Origin: Chloroflexota bacterium
GTDB lineage: Bacteria; Chloroflexota; UBA11872; UBA12225
Assembly: GCA_030447525.1 (NCBI GenBank)
Contig: JAUJOR010000011.1
Span: forward strand, 27,529-91,528
DNA: 64,000 bases
Direction: 5' to 3'
The notes beneath the pieces are model-generated. The model saw only the letters and a list, made by a program, of their open reading frames with translations. It did no database searches and had not been told where the DNA came from. The position numbers were made by a program, and so were the translations under genes. Positions 52,899 through 60,775 of this stretch are shown here, in pieces. Every line of letters begins with the position of its first letter. Position 1 is the first letter of the stretch.

Positions 52899-54593
52899 AT
52901 GACTGAGCAGACCAGAAAGAGGCCCAACGTCCTGCTGATCATGGCCGACCAGCTGAGCGCGCTGGCCACCTCACCGTACGGCAACCGGGACGTACTGACG
53001 CCCAACCTCCAGGCGCTGGCGGCGGGCGGCGCCGTCTTTCAGCACAGCTACTGCAACTACCCCATCTGCGTCCCCGCGCGCATGGCCATGGTCACCGGAC
53101 GGCTGCCGTTGCACATCGAGAGCTGGGACAACGGCTGCGAGCTGCCCGCCTCGACGCCCACCCTGATGCACCACCTCCGCCTGGCCGGGTACCAGACGCT
53201 GCTCTCTGGGAAGATGCACTTTATCGGCCCGGACCAGCTGCACGGCTTCGAGCGCCGCCTGACCACGGACATCTACCCGGCCAACTACAACCTCTACCGG
53301 CCCTGGGAGGGCCAGGGCGACCCGCCCCGCGGCGCCGCGCGCATGGCGCAGCCCCTCAAGAGCGCCGGGCCGCGGCCGTGGACGCATCAGCTGGAGTACG
53401 ATGAGGAGGTGCACTTCCGCGCCCTGGAGCAGCTGCGCCACTTTGGCCAGGCCACCGGCGCCGGCGGCGAGAGTGATCGGGCGGGCCACGACGCATCCGA
53501 TCCCTGGTTCTTCTGTGTCTCCTATACCCACCCGCACGACCCGCCGCACATCACGGCGGAGTACTGGGACCGCTACGAAGGGCGGGACATCGCCCTGCCG
53601 GAAGCCCCGCCGCCGGGACACGAGCCGCACCTTTCAGACATCTGGGTGCAGACCTACACCGGCTCCGACGCGGCCGGGCTGACGCGTGAGGACGTCTACC
53701 GCAGCCGGCGCGCCTACTACGCCATGACTTCGTACTTCGACGATAAGGTGGGCGAGCTGCTACGCGAGCTCGACCGCTTTGGCCTGCGCCAGGACACCAT
53801 CGTCATCGTCACCGCCGACCACGGGGACATGGTGGGCGAGCACGCCATGTGGTTCAAGCGCTCGGCGCGAGAGTGGTCTGCCCGCGTCCCGCTGATCGTC
53901 TCGTGGCCCGGTAACGACGCGCAGGTGCCGGCCGGGCGTCGCGTTAGAGAGAACGTCTCCTTGGTCGACCTGTACCCCAGCCTGCTGTCACTGCTGGGGC
54001 TCGAGGTGCCGCAGGACGTGCCGCTGGAGCTGGACGGGCACGATTTCACGCCACTGCTCCGGGGCGTGGCTCCCGCGGGCGTGGCTCCCGCGGGCATGGC
54101 TCCCGCGGGCGTGGCCCTCGTGGCACGAGGCGGGCCAGGCGGGGGGACGCCCCCCTGGCCAGATGAGGTCATCATCGAGAACTACGGGGCGGGGACGATC
54201 AAGCCGGTGCGGGCCATCGTGGGGCATGTAGACGGGCGCCGGTTCAAGTACATCCACGTGCATGAGCTGCCGCCACAGCTTTACGACCTCGACGCCGACC
54301 CCGGCGAGTGGCACAACCTGGCGAATGATCCGGCGTACGCCACCGTGGCCGCGGGGTTAGGCACCCGTTTGCTTGACGGGTGGGATGGCGCCGAGGTGGA
54401 GCGACGGATTATCGCCAGCCAGCGCCGGCGCGCCTTTGTCAAGCGCGCCCTGGACGTGGGCCATTACCACCCGTGGGACTACCAGCCCCTGTTCGATGCC
54501 TCCCGCGTGCAGTTCTGGAGTGGACGCACCGGGCCGGGCGCGCAGCGTGCCGTGACGGCGGGCGTCGACCGGCCGCGCCCGGCGCCCGCCTGA
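52899..54593 (+). CDS. Choline-sulfatase-like sulfatase
   Basis: A 564-residue sulfatase. Its opening VLLIMADQLSALATSPYGNR matches the choline sulfatase (BetC) pattern. Formylglycine Cys57 lies in ICVPARMAMVTG, GKMHFIGPDQLHGFERRL follows as in BetC, and VTADHGDMVGEHAMWFKR gives the distal metal site. The C-terminus GHYHPWDYQPLFDASRVQFW is also BetC-like. Between residues of about 389 and 406 it contains a tandem VAPAG expansion. No signal peptide. It is a close relative of the gene at 60776. The substrate may be choline-O-sulfate or a related small ester. Confidence 0.9.
   Translation: MTEQTRKRPNVLLIMADQLSALATSPYGNRDVLTPNLQALAAGGAVFQHSYCNYPICVPARMAMVTGRLPLHIESWDNGCELPASTPTLMHHLRLAGYQTLLSGKMHFIGPDQLHGFERRLTTDIYPANYNLYRPWEGQGDPPRGAARMAQPLKSAGPRPWTHQLEYDEEVHFRALEQLRHFGQATGAGGESDRAGHDASDPWFFCVSYTHPHDPPHITAEYWDRYEGRDIALPEAPPPGHEPHLSDIWVQTYTGSDAAGLTREDVYRSRRAYYAMTSYFDDKVGELLRELDRFGLRQDTIVIVTADHGDMVGEHAMWFKRSAREWSARVPLIVSWPGNDAQVPAGRRVRENVSLVDLYPSLLSLLGLEVPQDVPLELDGHDFTPLLRGVAPAGVAPAGMAPAGVALVARGGPGGGTPPWPDEVIIENYGAGTIKPVRAIVGHVDGRRFKYIHVHELPPQLYDLDADPGEWHNLANDPAYATVAAGLGTRLLDGWDGAEVERRIIASQRRRAFVKRALDVGHYHPWDYQPLFDASRVQFWSGRTGPGAQRAVTAGVDRPRPAPA
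54064..54117. repeat. 15-bp in-frame repeat in a sulfatase gene
   Basis: The unit GCGTGGCTCCCGCGG begins at 54064 and 54079; the third copy at 54094 has one base changed (GCATGGC...), and a partial fourth begins at 54109. Translated, it adds VAPAG-VAPAG-MAPAG-VA in a surface loop between two conserved sulfatase strands. The related gene at 60776 has only a few residues at this point. Confidence 0.9.
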
Positions 54594-54660
54594 CCTACCG
54601 GCGGCGGGCGCTACTTGGCTATTGGAATGCGGGTGTGGCGCCGAGGATCAACTGCCCCTG

Positions 54661-54676
54661 GAGGGCCATGGCCCTC
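54661..54676. terminator. Perfect 16-bp palindrome between convergent sulfatases
   Basis: GAGGGCCATGGCCCTC lies between the stops of the sulfatases at 54593 and 54700 and would form a hairpin in both transcripts. Placement suggests a shared terminator, without a U-tract. Confidence 0.5.
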
Positions 54677-54699
54677 AGCGTCCTTGCTTTAAGTCATTG

Positions 54700-56118
54700 C
54701 TACCGGCGCGCCGGGACGTCCGTGCCCCTACCGCCCCTGGGAGAGACGAGCTCCGGCGGGCTGACCGTGGCCCCCGCCGGCAGGGGCACCGGCCCCGCCA
54801 GGAGCGGGTCGTCCGTCTGGCGCATCCAGTCTGCCAGCCGTCCGCGCAGCTCGTCGAGCACGGGGGCGTAGCGGGTCTCGCCGGCCAGGTTGTGGCGCTC
54901 CTGGGGGTCGAAGACGAGGTCGTAGAGCTGCTCGGGCGCCGTATCCTGGTCCGGCCAGCCGTACCGCAGCCAGACGTCCTTGCTGAGGCCATCGTCGCAG
55001 TTGGCCAGCAGTGGCCTGCCGTGGTTGTCGTACCGCCGGATGTACTTCCACCGCGTGGTGCGGACGGCGCGCTGGGGCTCGTACGGGACGTGGTAGTTGA
55101 CCTCGCCGAACACCGCCTCGTGCAGGTGCTCTACCTCGCCGCCGGCAAGGGGGAGGAGCGATGTCCCTTGCAGCCAGTCCGGGGGCCGGATGCCCGTCAC
55201 GTCGCAGATGGTAGGGAAGACGTCCAGGTGGGTCACCATCGCATCGACCGTCTTGCCGCCCCGCAGGCCATGAGCGGCGGCCGGTCCGCGCACGATCAGC
55301 AGCACGCCGGTGCCGTGATCGGTCAGGTTGCACTTCATGTGCGGGAAGGCGATCCCGTGGTCGGTGGTGAGGATCACCAGCGTGTGCGCCGCCAGGCCGG
55401 TCTCCTCCAGCGTCTCCAGGATCTCGCCCACGGCGGCGTCGAGCACGCGCGCGCTGGCCTTGTAGGACGCCATGTCCCGGCGTGTCTCCGGGGTGTCCGG
55501 GAGGGGGGCGGGTGGCAGGCAGTAGCGGTCGTCCTCGGCCGGGTGCCCGGCCGGGTCCGGCTCATGGAACACGCGGTGCGTCTCGATGAAGCCCACGTCC
55601 AGGAAGAACGGATTCTCCCGCGGGGCCTGGCGAAGAAAGGCGACGGCCGCGGGGGTGACGTGCTCGGCGCGCCGGCTGGCCAGGGGTAGCACCTGCTCGT
55701 AGCCGGTGCGCGCCGGGTCACTCGTAACGTGCTGCACCCCGATCAGGGCCGTGGCGTACCCTGCACCTCGCAGCGTCCACGCCAGGTGCCGCTCGGGATG
55801 CTGGAGCTCGAAGCCGCGGTGCGCCAGCCCCAGCTGCCCGCAGGAGTGGGGCGTCTGCCCGGTGAGCAGGGCCGCCCGGCTGGGGGAGCACGTTGGCCCG
55901 TTGCAGAACGCCTGCCGGAACAGCACGCCCTCTTCCGCTAGGCGCTGGTAGGCCGGCGTTGGGATGGCGTGCCCGTACGGCTGGACGTACCGCCCCGTGT
56001 CGTGCGAGTGGAGGTACAGGACGTTGGGCGGGGACCCGGACGGTGAAGGGCCGGACGCGGTGCTCATCCTCGTGGCGCTCATCCTCTGTCGAGATATCGA
56101 GAAGGCAGTGTAGCCCAC
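54700..56118 (-). CDS. Sulfatase (type I, formylglycine-dependent)
   Basis: A 472-residue sulfatase. VLYLHSHDTGRYVQPYG forms the proximal metal site (an HD instead of the DD or DQ of the others); Cys77 in TCSPSRAALLTG is the formylglycine site; the distal site is LTTDHGIAFPHMKCNLTDHG. The sequence resembles heparan-N-sulfatase-like bacterial enzymes more than choline sulfatase. It has no export signal. The first ATG at 56118 is given; ATGs at 56082 and 56067 follow GAGG and are alternative starts. Confidence 0.88.
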   Translation of the reverse strand: MGYTAFSISRQRMSATRMSTASGPSPSGSPPNVLYLHSHDTGRYVQPYGHAIPTPAYQRLAEEGVLFRQAFCNGPTCSPSRAALLTGQTPHSCGQLGLAHRGFELQHPERHLAWTLRGAGYATALIGVQHVTSDPARTGYEQVLPLASRRAEHVTPAAVAFLRQAPRENPFFLDVGFIETHRVFHEPDPAGHPAEDDRYCLPPAPLPDTPETRRDMASYKASARVLDAAVGEILETLEETGLAAHTLVILTTDHGIAFPHMKCNLTDHGTGVLLIVRGPAAAHGLRGGKTVDAMVTHLDVFPTICDVTGIRPPDWLQGTSLLPLAGGEVEHLHEAVFGEVNYHVPYEPQRAVRTTRWKYIRRYDNHGRPLLANCDDGLSKDVWLRYGWPDQDTAPEQLYDLVFDPQERHNLAGETRYAPVLDELRGRLADWMRQTDDPLLAGPVPLPAGATVSPPELVSPRGGRGTDVPARR

Positions 56119-56196
56119 GCCGGGGCGCGCTGCCGGCGGCCTGGTGTCGGCCCGGGGGGTGCCCCGGGCGACCCAAGGGGGGCGGTCAGGCAGGGT

Positions 56197-56269
56197 CGGC
56201 GGAGGATCTCGTTCAGCTGGGTTTGCCGGCGCCAGCTGAGCTGCGGCGGAGGATCTCGTTCAGCTGGGT
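56197..56269. repeat. 26-bp direct repeat at the end of a binding-protein gene
   Basis: The same 26 bases occur at 56197-56222 and 56244-56269, 47 bases apart. The right copy codes for TQLNEILRR near the C-terminus of the binding protein; the left copy contains its stop codon. Because 47 is not a multiple of three, the duplication changed the frame of the C-terminal tail. Confidence 0.85.
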
Positions 56270-57571
56270 GTTGAGCTGCTGCAGCCCCGTTTGCAGCGCC
56301 AGCTGCCCGGTGACGATGGCCGAGGTTGTCTCGGCGACCGCGGCGTTGATGTCCGGCGCCCCCAGCACCTTGTTCATCGGGTGGGACTGCGCGATCTTCG
56401 GCGTCTCAACGGCGAAGGCGCGGCTAAGCTCGGCCGTCCACCCCTCGATCTTCGCCGGGTAGTCCGTCGGCGCGGGCATCGAGCCCACGAACTCCACGAT
56501 GAACTTGGAGAAGGGCATGGCCGGCTTGTGCATCATCCAGCGCATCAGCTTCCAACGCTCCTCCGGCTGCTTCGCCCCGCTGGGACCGACCAGCCCCCAG
56601 CCCCCGGCGTAGACCACCGGCTTGACGCCCCGCTTGGGGGGTAACACCTCCGCCCCCAGGTCCTCGAAGATGTCCATCAGGCCGGGGTCCCGCGTGTTCC
56701 CGGTGACGAACCAGACGAAGCACTCGGTGGATGCCGTCTGGCCCTGGCGCATGGCCTCGGCGTAGGGGGTGCGGCCAAGCTGAGTAAGTCCGGTCTCCAC
56801 GAGGCGCTTCCACCAGCCCACCGCCTCCAGCGCCGCCGTTGACGCGACGTCGACCTTCACCGGCCGGTCACCCTCGAAGACGATCATCTGCCCGCCAAAG
56901 CGCGCGATCAGGGTAGGCAGGACGCTGGCGAACCAGCCCTCGTTGATCGGAAAGCCGAAGCGCTGGTAGGTGTCGCCGACCTTGCGCGTCAGCTTGACGG
57001 CGTGCTCGTACACCTCGTCTGTCGTCGCCGGTGGCTTTGACAGGCCCGCTTCTCCGTAGTAGCTCTTGCGGTAGACCAGCGCCGGGGCCTGGAACTCGGT
57101 GGGGTAGCCCCATACCTTGCCGCCAAGCGTCATGCGCTCGACGGCGCCCGGGACGTACTGCTTCTTGATGTACTGCTCGTCCTCCTTGGGGACGGCGACC
57201 ACGAGGCCCCGCTCGGCGGCGACGCGGGGCGTGGCGTTGGCGTGCCAGACGTCCGGGGGGTCACCGCCGACCGCCGCTGCCGTCATCTTGGTCAGCATCT
57301 CGCTGTCCTTCACCGTCTCCACGGTGACGACGTTCTTGTCCTGCTGACCCTGCGTCGCGTTGTAGTCGTCCATCATCTTCTGGATCGTCTCGCCGCGCAC
57401 GCCACCCCAGTGGAACCAGATGCGCAGCGACGACGGCGCCGCCTTCTCCACACCACCAGGCGCACCGCCCCCACCGGCGGCGCACGCGCTCAGCACGCCG
57501 GCGCCGGCCCCCGCGCTTAGCCCGGCCAGGGCCGTGAGATACACCCGTCTGGACAAAGGCGCTTGCTTCAT
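56213..57571 (-). CDS. Extracellular solute-binding protein, Tat lipoprotein
   Basis: A 452-residue family 1 binding protein. ATG 57571 follows TAGGAGGTGGACTG. The signal is PLSRRVYLTALAGLSAGAGA with a VLSAC lipobox. RIWFHWGGVRGETIQKMMDD starts the mature domain; PDVWHANATPRVAAERGLVV and GYPTEFQAPALVYRKSYYG are typical segments. The SorC-family regulator is upstream on the same strand and may control it. The C-terminal tail was altered by the 26-bp duplication. Confidence 0.9.
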   Translation of the reverse strand: MKQAPLSRRVYLTALAGLSAGAGAGVLSACAAGGGGAPGGVEKAAPSSLRIWFHWGGVRGETIQKMMDDYNATQGQQDKNVVTVETVKDSEMLTKMTAAAVGGDPPDVWHANATPRVAAERGLVVAVPKEDEQYIKKQYVPGAVERMTLGGKVWGYPTEFQAPALVYRKSYYGEAGLSKPPATTDEVYEHAVKLTRKVGDTYQRFGFPINEGWFASVLPTLIARFGGQMIVFEGDRPVKVDVASTAALEAVGWWKRLVETGLTQLGRTPYAEAMRQGQTASTECFVWFVTGNTRDPGLMDIFEDLGAEVLPPKRGVKPVVYAGGWGLVGPSGAKQPEERWKLMRWMMHKPAMPFSKFIVEFVGSMPAPTDYPAKIEGWTAELSRAFAVETPKIAQSHPMNKVLGAPDINAAVAETTSAIVTGQLALQTGLQQLNTQLNEILRRSSAGAGKPS

Positions 57572-57614
57572 CAGTCCACCTCCTACCAACCCATCATAGC
57601 GTGGCGTAATAGAT

Positions 57615-57636
57615 GATGTAGTACAGGATGTAGTAC
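57615..57636. promoter_or_regulatory. Direct repeat GATGTAGTAC upstream of a binding-protein gene
   Basis: GATGTAGTAC occurs at 57615-57624 and 57627-57636, 44 bases upstream of the start codon at 57571 on the minus strand. The 12-base period would put both copies on nearly the same face of the helix, as in regulator sites. The neighbouring SorC protein is the obvious candidate. Confidence 0.35.
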
Positions 57637-57765
57637 CCAGACGCTTAGAGACTTCCTGGCCGGTGCCTGGATGGCGCCACGTGCCGGCGGGAGCCCGCAG
57701 ACTTGGCCGCCGTGCGGAACCGAGGCGGCAATCTATAGCTCACTCTCGGACCGGGCTTCATCTGA

Positions 57766-58974
57766 CTATCCCTGCCGCTGGGAGTCTGCAACGGCGACGC
57801 CGCCGGTGCCGCCGGTGCCGCCGGTGCCGCCGGTGCTGCCGGTGCCGCCGGTGCCGCCGGTGGCGTCTACGGCGCGGGCGTTGGCGTCTCGCATCAAGTG
57901 CTCGGCGGCAAACCGGTCGGTGATCAGCACGTTGACCCAGCGCCCCTCGAGTGCGCCGCGCATCGCCTGCCAGCGTGAACGCCCGCCGCAGATGCCGACG
58001 CGGCGCTTCACCCGCCGTAGCTGGTGCGGCGTCATGGCGATCACCCGGGCGTCGAACGGGGTGTCTAACGCCGCTCCAGACGCGTCGAAGAAGCGGTGGC
58101 AGATGAAGCCGACGGCGCCGAGGGCATCGAGCTGCGCGCGCTCTGCCGCTGTGAAGTTGATCATGAAGCCCGTGGGCGACCCCTGTGGATGAGTGGTGCC
58201 GATCCCCACCAGGGCCAGTGTGACGCTCTCGAAGAGCGCCAGGGTCTCCTTGACGAAGGGATCCTCGAGCAGGGCGCGCCGCGCCTCGATCGACGGCGCC
58301 AGTCCCGGCGCCGGGAGCAGCGCGGCCTCGCCGCGGTGGAGGGGAGCCAGCCGCCGGGGGATCTGCGCCTGGTGCTCCTCCGCGGCCGGGTTGCCCACGC
58401 CGCCCGCTATCTGCCCGACCCGAAAGCCCAGAGAGCTCCGCAGCGGGTGTAGGGCGTCCACCAACCCTAACCCGCCGCCCATCGCCGCCAGGCCCCACAC
58501 CTCACCCGGCTGCAGGGTGGTGCCGCCGTAGAAGCCCGATAGCTGCACGACCCGAACGCCCAGAGAGCTCGGCAGCGGGTGTAGCGCGTCCACCAGCCCT
58601 ACCGCGCTGCCGAGCGCCGCCAGGCCCAAGACCTCTCCCGGCTGCAGGGTGCTGCCGACGTAGAAGGCGGCCGCCCGGCCGAGCTCGCGCATGATCAAGG
58701 CCTCTGCATCCGGCGCGGCCTCGGCGCACTCCACCACAATGGCCTCGTCGAGGGCGTACCGTGCCTCGAGCGCCCGCTCCAGGCGGGGGTACGCCCCGTA
58801 CGGCGCGGCGACGGTGATGCGGACGATCCCTTCCTGCTCGGCGCGCTTGAGCAGACGCGAGATCGTGGTCTGTGAAAGGGCCAGGCGCTCCGCGATCGCC
58901 GTCTGGCGCAGCCCATCCTCGTAGTACAGGGACGCTACCTTGGCGAGAAGCCGCAGCTCATCGGGTCGGGCCAT
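57766..58974 (-). CDS. SorC-family sugar-binding transcriptional regulator with internal duplication
   Basis: A 402-residue regulator from ATG 58974. The N-terminal helix-turn-helix reads LRQTAIAERLALSQTTISRL. The SorC ligand domain follows but holds an exact-period 44-residue tandem duplication (58421-58684): LQPGEVLGLAALGSAVGLVD and LQPGEVWGLAAMGGGLGLVD head the two copies. ALVGIGTTHPQGSPTGFMIN and NVLITDRFAAEHLM complete the domain. The C-terminus is extended by seven TGG-type units. Normal members have about 315 residues. It is transcribed towards the binding protein at 56213 and diverges from the one at 59417. Confidence 0.85.
   Translation of the reverse strand: MARPDELRLLAKVASLYYEDGLRQTAIAERLALSQTTISRLLKRAEQEGIVRITVAAPYGAYPRLERALEARYALDEAIVVECAEAAPDAEALIMRELGRAAAFYVGSTLQPGEVLGLAALGSAVGLVDALHPLPSSLGVRVVQLSGFYGGTTLQPGEVWGLAAMGGGLGLVDALHPLRSSLGFRVGQIAGGVGNPAAEEHQAQIPRRLAPLHRGEAALLPAPGLAPSIEARRALLEDPFVKETLALFESVTLALVGIGTTHPQGSPTGFMINFTAAERAQLDALGAVGFICHRFFDASGAALDTPFDARVIAMTPHQLRRVKRRVGICGGRSRWQAMRGALEGRWVNVLITDRFAAEHLMRDANARAVDATGGTGGTGSTGGTGGTGGTGGVAVADSQRQG
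57799..57861. repeat. Seven 9-bp tandem repeats in the SorC gene
   Basis: The unit GCCGCCGGT occurs seven times in register from 57799 to 57861, with one substitution (GCTGCCGGT at 57835). On the minus strand it encodes Thr-Gly-Gly repeats at the C-terminus of the SorC protein. The unit length preserves the reading frame. Confidence 0.95.
58421..58684. repeat. 132-bp in-frame tandem duplication in the SorC gene
   Basis: Bases 58421-58552 and 58553-58684 are diverged copies of one 132-bp unit, each carrying CAGAGAGCTC near its start and CCCGGCTGCAGGGTG near its end. It adds 44 residues to the ligand-binding domain. The many substitutions show that it is older than the 55-bp duplication at 9821. 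Confidence 0.9.
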
Positions 58975-59416
58975 GCTACCTGTCCCTGTCCGAGCCGGCA
59001 GCACCGGGGCCCTGCCCCCGGCAGGGGTCACGCCGGGCGGAGGCTCTCGTAGACCAGGTTCTCTTAGACACCGTAGGCCCGTCGTCCAGCCTTGCTCTGT
59101 GTGCGTGGAAGCCTTATCAGGGGGAGGCGGTGCGCGTCATGGACGGGCACCTGAACGCCGGCCGGCTCAGCCCGCTGTGCCCTTTCGACGACCGTCATCT
59201 CTAGCGCCCTCACCACTCCCTCCCTGGCCTCTATGGTGCCCCTATTGCCTCTGAGACGCGTATCCTTTGACCGGGGCCACCTGGCGCACTAGAGTAGCGC
59301 ACAATTGCTCGCGCAAAGCGTGTGTGCAGCGTGCCGTACCCTGGCACGAACGCTGCCGCAAGCGATTGACGGCGCACCACCGCGGACCACGGACTACTGG
59401 GGAGGGCACCATCTTG
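58975..59416. promoter_or_regulatory. Divergent region between SorC and a binding-protein gene
   Basis: A 442-bp gap with no supported gene. It should carry promoters for both the SorC gene (minus) and the binding-protein/sulfatase operon (plus), which makes SorC control of the latter likely. GGGGAGGGCACCATCTT before 59417 is the ribosome site. No clear operator was recognised. Confidence 0.45.
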
Positions 59417-60766
59417 ATGGCGAACGGCTGGATGCGGCGGCGCTCGCTGCTGCGTGGCGCTGGAACGGCGGCCGGCGTGCCGGCCGCGGGGGCACTGCTG
59501 GCCGCCTGCGGGGGGCCTCCGGGGGCCAACTCTGGGAGCCCCGGGGGGGATAGAGCGGGCGGCGCCAAGGAGCCGGCGACGGTAGTGGTGCACTCGCGCG
59601 CCGGCACGAGCGATCACTCGGCGTTCCAGCAGACTCGCATCCCGCTCTTCCGGGAGCGCTTCCCCCAGATCGAGGTGCGCTACGAGGACATCCCCGGCGG
59701 GGAGATGCGCACCAAGCTGCTGGTGCTCGCCGCCGGCGGGAGCATCGGCGACCTGGCCTGGAACGGGACGTTCGTCGGCTCCCACGAGCTGCTGGCCAGG
59801 GGGACCTTCCGGCCGGTAGAGGGGTTCATCAAGGCGGACAAGTTCGACACCAAGCCCTATCTCACCACCTCGCTCGAGGCGCAGCGGCATCAGGGACAGC
59901 TACATGGCCTCCCCTTCATCGGCCACTTCGGCTGCAATGCCATCTACTTTCACCAGGATCTCTACGCCCGCAACGGCGTGCCCCTGCCGCCCGCGAACGC
60001 CGACTGGACGGTAGAGGATCTCGTAGATCGGGCGCGGAAGATCGCCACATCTGGGAATGTCGCCGGGTTCGTCCCCAGCACGGGGATCCAGGAGTGCGGC
60101 ACCGCCTGGCTGCGCACCTTCGGGGGCGACCTGCTCAGCGCGGACGGCAAGAAGTGCTTGATCGACACGCCGGAGTCGCTCGCAGCATTGCAATGGCTGC
60201 ATGACGTGGTGCACAAGCACCGCCTGGCGCCTGACTACGCCGACGCGCGCAAGGAGTTCGAGAACAGCGCCCTGGCCACTATCCAGTCCACGCTCGGCCT
60301 GGTGGCCGAGTTCCGTCTGCCTTCCTCGAAGAGTCGCGAGTTCACGTGGGACGTGACCGTGATCCCCAAGGGCCCCGGGGGCAGGCGGGGGACGATGGGC
60401 ACCGGTACGGGCTACGCCTTGACCAGGCTTTCCAAGGAGCCGGAGGCAGCCTGGGAGTGGCTAAAATTCATCACCAACAAGGAGAGTGGCATCGAGCAGG
60501 TGTTCGGCGGTGGGGGCAGCCCCGGCGCGCGCACCGACGTCTGGAACGACCCCAGGCTCCTCTCGCTCAACCCTGTCTTCGGCACCATGGTCAAGGTCTT
60601 CGGCCAGCCGGGCCCGTTCCACGCGCCGCATAATACGCGCACGGATGAGATCAATAAGGCCGTGGATGCGGCCCTCCGGCCCCTGTGGGACGGCCAGATC
60701 TCTGTACGTGACGCCGCCCGCGCCGCCGCCGAGGCCACCAACGTCATTCTGGCCCAGCCCCTCTAA
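59417..60766 (+). CDS. Extracellular solute-binding protein, Tat lipoprotein
   Basis: A 449-residue family 1 binding protein. ATG 59417 follows GGGGAGGG. The signal MRRRSLLRGAGTAAGVPAAG ends in an LLAAC lipobox. TVVVHSRAGTSDHSAFQQTR opens the mature part; GDLAWNGTFVGSHELLARG and HGLPFIGHFGCNAIYFHQDL are cleft segments; GMTGTGTGYAL-type glycine loop (RGTMGTGTGYALTRLSKEPE) lies in the C-lobe. The choline-sulfatase-like gene begins 10 bases after its stop, so the two are one operon. Confidence 0.92.
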   Translation: MANGWMRRRSLLRGAGTAAGVPAAGALLAACGGPPGANSGSPGGDRAGGAKEPATVVVHSRAGTSDHSAFQQTRIPLFRERFPQIEVRYEDIPGGEMRTKLLVLAAGGSIGDLAWNGTFVGSHELLARGTFRPVEGFIKADKFDTKPYLTTSLEAQRHQGQLHGLPFIGHFGCNAIYFHQDLYARNGVPLPPANADWTVEDLVDRARKIATSGNVAGFVPSTGIQECGTAWLRTFGGDLLSADGKKCLIDTPESLAALQWLHDVVHKHRLAPDYADARKEFENSALATIQSTLGLVAEFRLPSSKSREFTWDVTVIPKGPGGRRGTMGTGTGYALTRLSKEPEAAWEWLKFITNKESGIEQVFGGGGSPGARTDVWNDPRLLSLNPVFGTMVKVFGQPGPFHAPHNTRTDEINKAVDAALRPLWDGQISVRDAARAAAEATNVILAQPL

Positions 60767-60775
60767 GACAAGGCG

